Position numbers and translations under genes: made by a program
Shown here: piece by piece, positions 41,324-50,596 of the stretch
Numbering within the stretch: position 1 is the stretch's first letter
How the letters are laid out: each line of letters opens with the position of its first letter
Notes under the pieces: generated by a model
Told to the model about the DNA's origin: nothing
Databases searched by the model: none
The model's input: the letters and a program-made list of their open reading frames with translations, nothing else
Origin: Sphingobium sp.
GTDB lineage: Bacteria > Pseudomonadota > Alphaproteobacteria > Sphingomonadales > Sphingomonadaceae
DNA: 64,000 nucleotides
Direction of reading: 5' to 3'
Assembly: GCF_003248505.1 (NCBI RefSeq)
Contig: NZ_QFOA01000006.1
Span: 62,001-126,000, forward strand

Positions 41324-42349
41324 ATGGGTTATAAGGTCGTCGTCGTGGGAGCCACCGGGAATGTGGGCCGCGAGATGCTGACCATTCTCGCCGAGCGCGA
41401 GTTCCCGATTGACGAGATCGCGGCAGTCGCTTCGCCCCGGTCGCACGGCACCGAAATCGAATTCGGTGAAACCGGCAAGATGCTCAAATGCAGGAACATC
41501 GAACATTTCGATTTCACCGGGTGGGACATCGCCCTGTTCGCGGCGGGCAGCGGCCCGACGGCGGAATATGCGCCCAAGGCGGCAGCAGCCGGGTGCGTGG
41601 TGATCGACAATTCGTCGCTCTATCGCATGGACCCGGACGTGCCGCTGGTGGTCCCGGAAGTGAATCCGGACGCCATCGACGGCTACAAGAAGAAGAACAT
41701 CATCGCCAACCCCAACTGCTCGACCGCGCAGATGGTCGTGGCGTTGAAGCCGTTGCATGATGCCGCAAAGATCAAGCGCGTCGTCGTCGCAACCTACCAG
41801 TCGGTGTCCGGCGCGGGCAAGGCGGGCATGGACGAGTTGTTCGAGCAGAGCCGCAACATCTTCGTCGGCGACCCGGCCGAGCCCAAGAAATTCACCAAGC
41901 AGATCGCCTTCAACGTGATCCCGCATATCGACGTGTTCCTGGACGACGGTTCGACCAAGGAAGAATGGAAGATGGTCGCGGAAACCAAGAAGATCCTCGA
42001 TCCCAAGGTCAAGGTCACGGCGACATGCGTGCGCGTGCCTGTATTCGTCGGCCATTCCGAAGCGATCAACATCGAGTTCGAGAACGAGATTTCGGCCAAG
42101 GAAGCGCAGGACATCCTGCGCGAGGCGCCGGGCATCATGCTGATCGACAAGCGTGAGGACGGCGGATATGTGACCCCGGTCGAATGCGTGGGCGACTATG
42201 CGACGTTCATCAGCCGCGTGCGGGAGGATTCGACCGTGGACAACGGCATCAACCTGTGGTGCGTCAGCGATAATCTGCGCAAGGGCGCGGCGTTGAACGC
42301 GGTGCAGATCGCGGAACTGCTGGGCCGCCGTCACCTCAAGAAGGGCTGA
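41324..42349 (+). CDS. asd: aspartate-semialdehyde dehydrogenase
   Basis: The 341-residue protein has the NADP loop G-A-T-G-N-V-G, the catalytic Cys132 in N-P-N-C-S-T-A, and a conserved His in the C-terminal domain. It reduces aspartyl phosphate for lysine, threonine, methionine and diaminopimelate synthesis. GGAG lies upstream of the ATG at 41324; an in-frame ATG 15 bases earlier is less supported. Confidence 0.95.
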   Translation: MGYKVVVVGATGNVGREMLTILAEREFPIDEIAAVASPRSHGTEIEFGETGKMLKCRNIEHFDFTGWDIALFAAGSGPTAEYAPKAAAAGCVVIDNSSLYRMDPDVPLVVPEVNPDAIDGYKKKNIIANPNCSTAQMVVALKPLHDAAKIKRVVVATYQSVSGAGKAGMDELFEQSRNIFVGDPAEPKKFTKQIAFNVIPHIDVFLDDGSTKEEWKMVAETKKILDPKVKVTATCVRVPVFVGHSEAINIEFENEISAKEAQDILREAPGIMLIDKREDGGYVTPVECVGDYATFISRVREDSTVDNGINLWCVSDNLRKGAALNAVQIAELLGRRHLKKG

Positions 42350-42354
42350 GCGCG

Positions 42355-43119
42355 ATGACGACCGACCTGCCCCTCGAAAGGCATGAGATCGAGGGCTTCG
42401 ACGGCCTGCCGATCGTCGTGCATGTCGTGGGGCAGGGCCGGGACCTGATGCTGATCCACGGCTATTTTTCCAACGCCTGGACCAACTGGATTCGCTACGG
42501 TCATGCCAAGAGACTGGTGGAGGCGGGATTTCGCCTGATCCTGCCCGACCTTCGCGGCCATGGCGAAAGCGCCAAGCCCCACGACCCCGCCGCCTATCCG
42601 CCCGACGCGCTGACGCACGACAATCTGGCGGTGGTGGAGCAGTTGGGCCTTACCGACTACGATCTGGGCGGCTATTCGCTGGGCGCGCGGACGACGGTGC
42701 GGATGCTGGCGCACGGCGCGAGCCCGCGCCGCATCATCCTGTCCGGCATGGGGCTGCGCGGCCTGACGCAGACGCTGGACAATGGCGGCTATTATACCAA
42801 CGTCCTCACCAATCTCGGCACGTTCGAGCGAGGCACGTCGGAATGGATGACGGAAGCGTTCCTCAAGACAACGAAAGGCGACCCCATCGCGCTGTTGCGC
42901 ATCCTGCGCACGTTCGTTGATACGCCCGAAGAGACGATTGCCGGTTTTACGCAGCCCGCTGCCATCGTTTGCGGCAAGGTCGACGACACCAACGGCAGCG
43001 CCCGCGAACTGGCGGACGCGATGCGCGACAGCCGCTATTTCGAAGTGCCGGGCAACCATATGAACGCGGTCACGCGCAAGGAACTGGGGCAGGCGATCGC
43101 CGAATTCCTGACCGCTTGA
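42355..43119 (+). CDS. alpha/beta hydrolase
   Basis: The 254-residue protein begins 5 bases after asd. The oxyanion strand is L-I-H-G-Y-F, the nucleophile is Ser in G-Y-S-L-G, and the catalytic His is in P-G-N-H-M-N. It is a small-molecule hydrolase of unknown substrate. It may be co-transcribed with asd, though no functional link is evident. Confidence 0.85.
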   Translation: MTTDLPLERHEIEGFDGLPIVVHVVGQGRDLMLIHGYFSNAWTNWIRYGHAKRLVEAGFRLILPDLRGHGESAKPHDPAAYPPDALTHDNLAVVEQLGLTDYDLGGYSLGARTTVRMLAHGASPRRIILSGMGLRGLTQTLDNGGYYTNVLTNLGTFERGTSEWMTEAFLKTTKGDPIALLRILRTFVDTPEETIAGFTQPAAIVCGKVDDTNGSARELADAMRDSRYFEVPGNHMNAVTRKELGQAIAEFLTA

Positions 43120-43171
43120 CTGCGGCGTCCCGCCCGGCCACGCTCCCCCGATAAGCCATAAGGGGATTCCC

Positions 43172-45004
43172 ATGAAAATCGCACTTTCGCTGGCCGCGCT
43201 CGCGGCCGCTCTCGCCGCGTCGCCCGCGATCGCGCAGCAGGCGCCCGCCGCAGCGCAAGCAACAGCCCCCACCGCTGCCGACGCCGAAGCGTTTCTCGCG
43301 CGGGCGGAAAAGGCATTGTTCGACCAGTCGATCGTCAGCAGTCGCGCGGCGTGGATCAACGCGACCTACATCACCGACGATACGGACGCCATATCCTCCT
43401 ATTTCGGGGCCATCGACACCAAGCAGCGAGTCGATTTCGCACTGAAGGCCGCCCGCTTCGCCACCGCACCTGGCCTCAGCGAAGAAACGAAGCGCCGCCT
43501 GACGTTGCTGCGCACCGCGCTGACGCTGCCTGCGCCGACCGCGCCGGGCGCTGCCGAGGAACTGAACGACCTCGCGACGAGGCTCCAGTCCGCTTACGGC
43601 AAGGGCAAGGGAACGCTGAAGGGACAGCCGATCAACGGCAGCGATATCGAAGAGCAGATGGGAGCCGATCGCAACCCGCAGGAACTGCAAGAGATGTGGG
43701 TGAGCTGGCATGACAATGTCGGCGCGCCGATGCGGACGGACTATGCCAAGCTGGTGGGCATCGCCAATGCCGGGGCCAAGGAGCTGGGCTTTGCCGATAC
43801 CGGCACGATGTGGCGGTCCAAATATGACATGCCCGCCGACGATTTCGCGAAGCTGACCGACAAGATCTGGGCGGAGGTAAAGCCGCTCTACGACGAACTG
43901 CATTGCTATACGCGCACCAAGCTCAACGAGAAATATGGCGACGCGGTGCAGCCCAAGACCGGCCCGATCCGCGCCGACCTGCTCGGCAATATGTGGGCGC
44001 AGGAATGGGGCAACATCTACGACATCGTGGCACCGGCAGGCGCGGGCGATCTGGGCTATGACGTCACCGACCTCCTGAAAGCGAAGAATTACGACCCGGT
44101 GAAGATGGTGAAGGCGGGCGAGGGCTTTTACAGCTCGCTCGGCTTCGATCCCTTGCCCCAGACATTCTGGGAACGGTCGCAGATCGTGAAACCGCGTGAC
44201 CGGGAAGTCGTGTGCCATGCGTCGGCCTGGGACATCGACAACAAGAACGATATCCGCATCAAGATGTGCACGATGGTCAACGGCGACGACTTCGTGACCA
44301 TTCACCACGAACTCGGCCACAATTATTATCAGCGTGCCTACCAGATCCAGAAGCCGCTGTATCTGGACGGCGCCAACGACGGTTTTCATGAGGCCATCGG
44401 CGATTTCGTCGCCTTGTCGATCACGCCCGACTATCTGGTCAAGATCGGCCTGCTCGATCCTGCAAAGGTGCCCGGTGCCGACAAGGATCTGGGCCTCCTG
44501 CTGCGGCAGGCGATGGACAAGGTCGCGTTCCTGCCATTCGGCCTGCTGGTCGACAAATGGCGCTGGGGCGTGTTCGACGGATCGATCCCGCAGAGCCAGT
44601 ACGAAAAGAGCTGGAACGACCTGCGCCTTCAGTATCAGGGCATCGTCCCGCCGGTGGCGCGCGACGAGACGAAGTTCGACGCGGGCGGGAAATATCATAT
44701 CCCCGGCAACACGCCCTATACCCGCTATTTCCTGGCGAGGGTCCTGCAATTCCAGTTCTACGAGGCGGCCTGCCGGCAGTCGGGATGGAAGGGGCCGCTG
44801 CATCGTTGTTCCTTCTACGGCAACAAGGCGGTGGGCGAGAAGTTGAACGCGATGCTGGCGATGGGCGCGTCCAAACCGTGGCCGGACGCCTTGCAGGCCT
44901 TTACCGGAAGCCGCCAGATGTCGGGCAAGGCGATGGTCGATTACTTCGCTCCGTTACAGAAGTGGTTGATCGCACAAAATAAAGGCAAGTCTTGCGGCTG
45001 GTAA
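43172..45004 (+). CDS. M2-family peptidyl-dipeptidase (ACE-like metallopeptidase)
   Basis: The 610-residue protein starts with a signal peptide (ending A-I-A-Q-Q). The zinc motif H-H-E-L-G-H lies near residue 380 and is followed by the third ligand in F-H-E-A-I-G-D (near 408). It matches bacterial relatives of angiotensin-converting enzyme, which remove C-terminal dipeptides. It is expected to act in the periplasm. Conserved active-site aromatic residues (N-Y-Y-Q) are present. Confidence 0.92.
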   Translation: MKIALSLAALAAALAASPAIAQQAPAAAQATAPTAADAEAFLARAEKALFDQSIVSSRAAWINATYITDDTDAISSYFGAIDTKQRVDFALKAARFATAPGLSEETKRRLTLLRTALTLPAPTAPGAAEELNDLATRLQSAYGKGKGTLKGQPINGSDIEEQMGADRNPQELQEMWVSWHDNVGAPMRTDYAKLVGIANAGAKELGFADTGTMWRSKYDMPADDFAKLTDKIWAEVKPLYDELHCYTRTKLNEKYGDAVQPKTGPIRADLLGNMWAQEWGNIYDIVAPAGAGDLGYDVTDLLKAKNYDPVKMVKAGEGFYSSLGFDPLPQTFWERSQIVKPRDREVVCHASAWDIDNKNDIRIKMCTMVNGDDFVTIHHELGHNYYQRAYQIQKPLYLDGANDGFHEAIGDFVALSITPDYLVKIGLLDPAKVPGADKDLGLLLRQAMDKVAFLPFGLLVDKWRWGVFDGSIPQSQYEKSWNDLRLQYQGIVPPVARDETKFDAGGKYHIPGNTPYTRYFLARVLQFQFYEAACRQSGWKGPLHRCSFYGNKAVGEKLNAMLAMGASKPWPDALQAFTGSRQMSGKAMVDYFAPLQKWLIAQNKGKSCGW

Positions 45005-45026
45005 GCCAGAGTAAAAATTGATAGGC

Positions 45027-45050
45027 GACTGGCGCATGAGTGCGCCAGTC
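45027..45050 (+). promoter_or_regulatory. perfect 10-bp hairpin spanning the GGDEF start codon
   Basis: GACTGGCGCA (45027-45036) and TGCGCCAGTC (45041-45050) flank the loop TGAG, so the ATG at 45036 straddles stem and loop. The downstream 24 bases are T- and C-rich. It can act as the terminator of the peptidase gene or sequester the start of the diguanylate cyclase. Confidence 0.6.
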
Positions 45051-46184
45051 ATCCTTCTTTCCCTTCTTTTTGGCACAGCCGTCGTCATGACGGTGGCGCT
45101 TGCCGTCGCGTGGCAGCATTTCGGGCGTCAACGGCACGTCCTGACATGGACGGCCTCTTATGCCGTCGGCGCGCTGCAATGGGTGGCCAATGCAGGCGGA
45201 TTCTTTTTCAAGAGCCCGGGTTTCTTCATCCTGACCGGCATCGGCCTGATCGCCAGCGGATCGTTACTGGCGATCGGTGTACGGCAACGGTCGGGAAAGC
45301 CTTTGCGAATCGTCTTTTTCGCGGTTCCCGGCGTTGCGGTCATCGTGGCGATGGCTATCGCCATCGGCACCATCGGTAGCGGATTGTTGCAGGGGCTTAT
45401 CATCCCCACCTATGTCGGCATCTTATTGACGGTCAGCGCCCTGTCGCTCCGGCCCAAAGATCGTTGTTTCACGCCGCCTGAACTGGCTTTCTTCGCCGCG
45501 CTAATGCTGTTTGCCGTGTTGCAGTTGACGCTGGCGGCGTCTTCGCTGCTGATTCGGGGGCCGGAGGACGGGAAATACCTCTATCGTCTCATCTTCAGCA
45601 TCCTGACGCCCACCGCCTATGTCGCGACGGCGGTCACCGGCGTGCTGCTGGTCGCGGGCGATCTGGCGCAACAACTGGGCCGCGAAATCCGGCACGATCC
45701 GCTGACGCAAGTGCTGAACCGGCGGGGGCTGGACGAAGCGGCGCAGCAGGCGATGGCGATGGCGTTGCGACACGGTCGCCCGTTGGCGCTCGTCGTGTGC
45801 GACCTTGACGGGTTCAAGGCGCTCAACGACGGCCATGGGCATATCGTGGGCGATCAAGCGCTCACCGCCTTTGCCCAATTGCTGAGCAGTTCGGTCCGCC
45901 GCGGAGATGTCGTCGCGCGTCTGGGCGGGGACGAATTCGGGCTGTTGCTGATGGACACGCATGCCCACGCTGCCGCCGATGTGATGGAGCGCGTGCGGCT
46001 GGAAGTCGCCAACCTGTCGCTGGAGCAACTTTCCCAGCCGGGCTTGAGGGCAAGTTTCGGGGTCGCGGAACTCAGCCCATCCGATTCGACACTGGAAGAC
46101 ATGGTCGCACGCGCAGACACTGCGCTCTATGTGGCGAAGAACGGCGGCAGGGACCGCGTCGCCATCTGGCGCGCGGCCGCCTGA
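45036..46184 (+). CDS. GGDEF-domain diguanylate cyclase, membrane anchored
   Basis: The 382-residue protein has about six N-terminal membrane helices (residues 1-200) of no recognised sensor family. The GGDEF domain has its active-site G-G-D-E-F at 297-301 and an R-x-x-D inhibitory site at 288-291. It should make cyclic di-GMP and be feedback-inhibited. No EAL domain is present. A TTG at 45018 is a second possible start. The ATG at 45036 lies within a strong hairpin, so translation may be controlled or the start may be wrong. Confidence 0.88.
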   Translation: MSAPVILLSLLFGTAVVMTVALAVAWQHFGRQRHVLTWTASYAVGALQWVANAGGFFFKSPGFFILTGIGLIASGSLLAIGVRQRSGKPLRIVFFAVPGVAVIVAMAIAIGTIGSGLLQGLIIPTYVGILLTVSALSLRPKDRCFTPPELAFFAALMLFAVLQLTLAASSLLIRGPEDGKYLYRLIFSILTPTAYVATAVTGVLLVAGDLAQQLGREIRHDPLTQVLNRRGLDEAAQQAMAMALRHGRPLALVVCDLDGFKALNDGHGHIVGDQALTAFAQLLSSSVRRGDVVARLGGDEFGLLLMDTHAHAAADVMERVRLEVANLSLEQLSQPGLRASFGVAELSPSDSTLEDMVARADTALYVAKNGGRDRVAIWRAAA

Positions 46185-46193
46185 TCCGCCCGC

Positions 46194-47648
46194 TTACCGG
46201 AACGGCGGCTCGTTGAAGGCGCGCAGCTTGCGACTGTGCAGCTTGGGCCCTTCCTGACGCAGCAGTTCGCACGCCATCAAGCCGACACGCAGATGACCCG
46301 CGATCGCTTCCTCATAGAAACGGTTCGCCTGACCCGGCAACTTGAGCTCGCCGTGGATCGGTTTGTCCGACACGCACAGCAACGTGCCGTAGGGCACGCG
46401 GAACCGATAGCCCTGCGCCGCGATGGTCGCCGATTCCATGTCGATCCCGACCGCGCGCGACAGGCTGAAGCGCAAGGCGGAACTGGAATAGCGCAGTTCC
46501 CAGTTGCGGTCGTCGGTGGTGACAACAGTGCCGGTACGCAGGCGGCGCTTGAAATCCTCCGGATCTCCGCTGCCCAGGATCGCTTCGGCGGCGTTCGCCA
46601 TGGCAACCTGCACTTCGGCGATGGCGGGCACCGGGATTTCGGGCGGCAACATGTCGTCCAGCACCTTGTCGTCGCGCAGATAGGCGTGCGCGAGGACATA
46701 GTCGCCAATCCGCTGGCTGGGTCGCAGGCCGCCGCAATGGCCGATCATCAGCCATGCTTCGGGCCGCACGACCGCCAGATGGTCGCAGATGGTCTTTGCG
46801 TTGGACGGCCCGACGCCGATATTGACGAGGGTGATGCCGCTGCGGTCCGGGGCGACGAGGTGGTAGGCGGGCATCTGATGCTTGCGCCAGGCACCTTCCG
46901 CGATGGCGCCGTGCGGGTCTGCGGTTTCCCGCGTGACATGCACGCCGCCTGCGCCCGACAGCGCGGTGAAGCGGCTCCCCTCGCGCTGCAACTCGCCACA
47001 GGCCCAGGCGACGAATTCATCGACATAGCGGTGATAGTTGGTGAAGAGAATGTAGCGCTGCACATGTTCGGGCGGCGTGCCGGTATAATGTTTGAGCCGC
47101 GCGAGCGAAAAATCGGTGCGCAACCCGTCGAACAGCGCCAGCGGGCGATCGCCGTTGGCGTCGGGGATAAACAAGCCGTCGGCGATCTCGTCACCGATTT
47201 CGGCCAGTTCGGTCGCGGGGAAATGGCGCGCGAGTTCGGTCGGCGGCGTACCGTCCAGCGCGCTGATGTCGAGGCCGTCGAGCACATAGGGGAAGGGGAT
47301 TTGCTGCGTGCTGAGGCCCACATCGACCTCCACCCCATAATCGCGGACCAGAAGGTCGATCTGCTCGGCAAGATAATCGCCGAACATGGCGGGCCGGGTG
47401 ATCGTCGTCACATAGCGTCCCGGTTTCGACAGGCGCGCGAAGGAACGCCCCGGCGGCGGCGTATTGCCTTCGTCATGATAGGTGATGCGCAGTTCGGGAT
47501 AGCAGAAGCGGCGGTCGGTGCGTGCTTCGGGCGGCGGGATGCTGCCGTCGCGGGCGTAGAGGCGCATCGCGTCCCGGAGCGTTTCGATAGAAGTCTGGTA
47601 GATGCGGTCAAGTTGCGCGACCGCGGCGCTGCCGATGCTTTGTGTCAT
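46194..47648 (-). CDS. amn: AMP nucleosidase
   Basis: The 484-residue protein has an N-terminal regulatory domain and a C-terminal nucleoside-phosphorylase-like domain (with G-H-C-G-G-L-R-P and G-I-D-M-E-S-A-T). It cleaves AMP to adenine and ribose 5-phosphate. The length and start M-T-Q-S-I agree with the family. It is convergent with the diguanylate cyclase, only 9 bases apart. Confidence 0.93.
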   Translation of the reverse strand: MTQSIGSAAVAQLDRIYQTSIETLRDAMRLYARDGSIPPPEARTDRRFCYPELRITYHDEGNTPPPGRSFARLSKPGRYVTTITRPAMFGDYLAEQIDLLVRDYGVEVDVGLSTQQIPFPYVLDGLDISALDGTPPTELARHFPATELAEIGDEIADGLFIPDANGDRPLALFDGLRTDFSLARLKHYTGTPPEHVQRYILFTNYHRYVDEFVAWACGELQREGSRFTALSGAGGVHVTRETADPHGAIAEGAWRKHQMPAYHLVAPDRSGITLVNIGVGPSNAKTICDHLAVVRPEAWLMIGHCGGLRPSQRIGDYVLAHAYLRDDKVLDDMLPPEIPVPAIAEVQVAMANAAEAILGSGDPEDFKRRLRTGTVVTTDDRNWELRYSSSALRFSLSRAVGIDMESATIAAQGYRFRVPYGTLLCVSDKPIHGELKLPGQANRFYEEAIAGHLRVGLMACELLRQEGPKLHSRKLRAFNEPPFR

Positions 47649-47731
47649 CGCCTCCTGCTACCGCCTTTGGATGACGGAAGGAAGACGGGAACGACGCGCC
47701 GGCGCAGGATGGCCGGCACGTCGCTTGGAAA

Positions 47732-48214
47732 TCAGAGCTGGCTGAGCAGATGCTCGGCAGACGACACCTTGAAATCGCCCGGTTCCTCGACATTCACCTG
47801 CTCGACGACGCCGTCCTTGACCAGCAGGGAAAAACGCTGGCCGCGCGTGCCCATGCCGAACTTGCTGCCGTCCATGGTGAGGCCCACGGCCTTGGCGAAA
47901 TCGGCGTTGCCGTCGGCCAGCATGGTCACGGTGTCATCCGCGCCCGCTTGCTTGCCCCATGCGCCCATAACGAACGCATCGTTGACGGCGGTGCAGGCGA
48001 TGGCGTCGACGCCCTTGGCTTTCAGTTCGTCGGCCTTTTCGATGAAGCCGGGCAGATGCTTGGCCGAGCAGGTCGGCGTGAATGCGCCGGGGACGGAGAA
48101 GATCGCGACCGTCTTGCCCTTGAAAAAATCGTCGGACGAAATGGTTTCGGGGCCGTGATCGGTCATGGTGGCGAAGGACGTGCTGGGAAGCTTGTCGCCT
48201 TTGGAAATCGTCAT
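47732..48214 (-). CDS. peroxiredoxin (Prx5-type)
   Basis: The 160-residue protein has the Prx5 active-site motif P-G-A-F-T-P-T-C with peroxidatic Cys49 and a second Cys near 74. It reduces peroxides with thioredoxin or glutaredoxin. The start is the ATG at 48214. An inverted repeat CCTTGCC/GGCAAGG lies in the gap to the divergent YqgE gene. Confidence 0.92.
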   Translation of the reverse strand: MTISKGDKLPSTSFATMTDHGPETISSDDFFKGKTVAIFSVPGAFTPTCSAKHLPGFIEKADELKAKGVDAIACTAVNDAFVMGAWGKQAGADDTVTMLADGNADFAKAVGLTMDGSKFGMGTRGQRFSLLVKDGVVEQVNVEEPGDFKVSSAEHLLSQL

Positions 48215-48354
48215 GCTTGGGACTCCTGCCTGTGGAGGGCGGGAGGTCGGGCCTCGATGGGGCGATGTCAAGGCACCCCGCTAATTACTCGCGCCGCCTT
48301 GCCCACCCCCTGCCGCGTCCTTGGCAAGGGCGAGCGGACGTCTATATTCGACAC

Positions 48355-48915
48355 ATGACAGCAGCGCGATTTTACGGCGGACATTTCCTGCTCGCCCTCC
48401 CCGGCATGGCCGACACCCGGTTCGACCACTCCGTCATCGCGCTTTGCGTTCACGACGAAAACGGCGCATTGGGCATCGCGGTCGGTGAGGAAATGGAGGG
48501 CATGCGCCTGCCGGACCTACTCGACAGTTTCGATATCGACGGCAGCCTGGTTCCCGACGTTCCGGTCCTGCGCGGCGGCCCGGTTGAGCCGCGACGGGGT
48601 TTCGTGCTCCATTCTCTCGATTGGGGCGGGCAGGACATGGTCGATGTCGGCGGACTGTGGGGCCTGTCCGGATCGCTAGATATTCTCAAAGCCATCGCCG
48701 AGGGTCGCGGGCCGAGCCGGTATCTGATCGCACTCGGCTACGCCGGCTGGGGCGCGGGTCAGCTGGAACAGGAGATGTCGGGGGAAAGCTGGTTCCTGGC
48801 CGATGGCGATCCCGATCTGCTGTTCGAAGCGCCGTCGCGCGGCAAATGGGCGCAGGCATTTGCCGCATCGGGCGTCGACGCGTCCCATCTGGTGTCCGGC
48901 GCCGGTTCTGCCTGA
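48355..48915 (+). CDS. YqgE/AlgH family protein
   Basis: The 186-residue protein has the conserved G-H-F-L-L-A-L-P-G-M start, the R-G-G-P-V motif and the A-L-G-Y-A-G-W-G-A-G-Q-L-E-Q-E segment typical of YqgE. The function of this family is not established. It lies directly before ahcY, and the ahcY promoter overlaps its last codons. Confidence 0.9.
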   Translation: MTAARFYGGHFLLALPGMADTRFDHSVIALCVHDENGALGIAVGEEMEGMRLPDLLDSFDIDGSLVPDVPVLRGGPVEPRRGFVLHSLDWGGQDMVDVGGLWGLSGSLDILKAIAEGRGPSRYLIALGYAGWGAGQLEQEMSGESWFLADGDPDLLFEAPSRGKWAQAFAASGVDASHLVSGAGSA

Positions 48916-48940
48916 CAGGTGACATAAAGGAAACTTTATA
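48912..48940 (+). promoter_or_regulatory. promoter of ahcY
   Basis: CTGACA and TTTATA are separated by 17 bases within the end of the YqgE gene. The predicted transcript starts near 48947 and leaves a leader of about 95 bases. Confidence 0.5.
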
Positions 48941-48947
48941 TAGGTTG

Positions 48948-49041
48948 CCAGCGGACGAAGCGCTTGGTAAAGCCGCCGCCATCCTCTGCCTTGCGCCCGA
49001 TGGCCCCGGCGGATCAATCTAGACGAAACGGAGACACGCAC
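48948..49041 (+). promoter_or_regulatory. structured leader of ahcY, possible riboswitch
   Basis: A first hairpin pairs CCAGCG (48948-48953) with CGCTTGG (48961-48967). A second, larger hairpin pairs CCGCCG-CCATC (48973-48983) with GATGG (48999-49003) and CGGCGG (49007-49012). Such structure before ahcY suggests control by SAH or SAM, but the conserved core of the known SAH riboswitch is not seen. Confidence 0.35.
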
Positions 49042-50460
<1,419 letters not shown>

Positions 50461-50471
50461 GCGAGGCGAAG

Positions 50472-50500
50472 AGGGCGGGGAGCGATCTCCGCCCTTTTTC
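50472..50500 (+). terminator. terminator of ahcY
   Basis: AGGGCGG...AG pairs with CTCCGCCCT around a short CGAT loop, followed by a T-tract. It is a strong Rho-independent signal before the divL operon. Confidence 0.8.
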
Positions 50501-50596
50501 TTTGCGTCCCGCCTTTCCGATGGAAACGATCTGCGTTAGGCCCGGTCGGACGATGATGATTGACCAGCAGGCGCAACGCGGAGGGAAGCGAACGGT

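Noticed and set aside
48948..49041. Known SAH riboswitch before ahcY
   Set aside because: The conserved pairing and pseudoknot core expected for that family could not be found, so only a general structured leader is reported.
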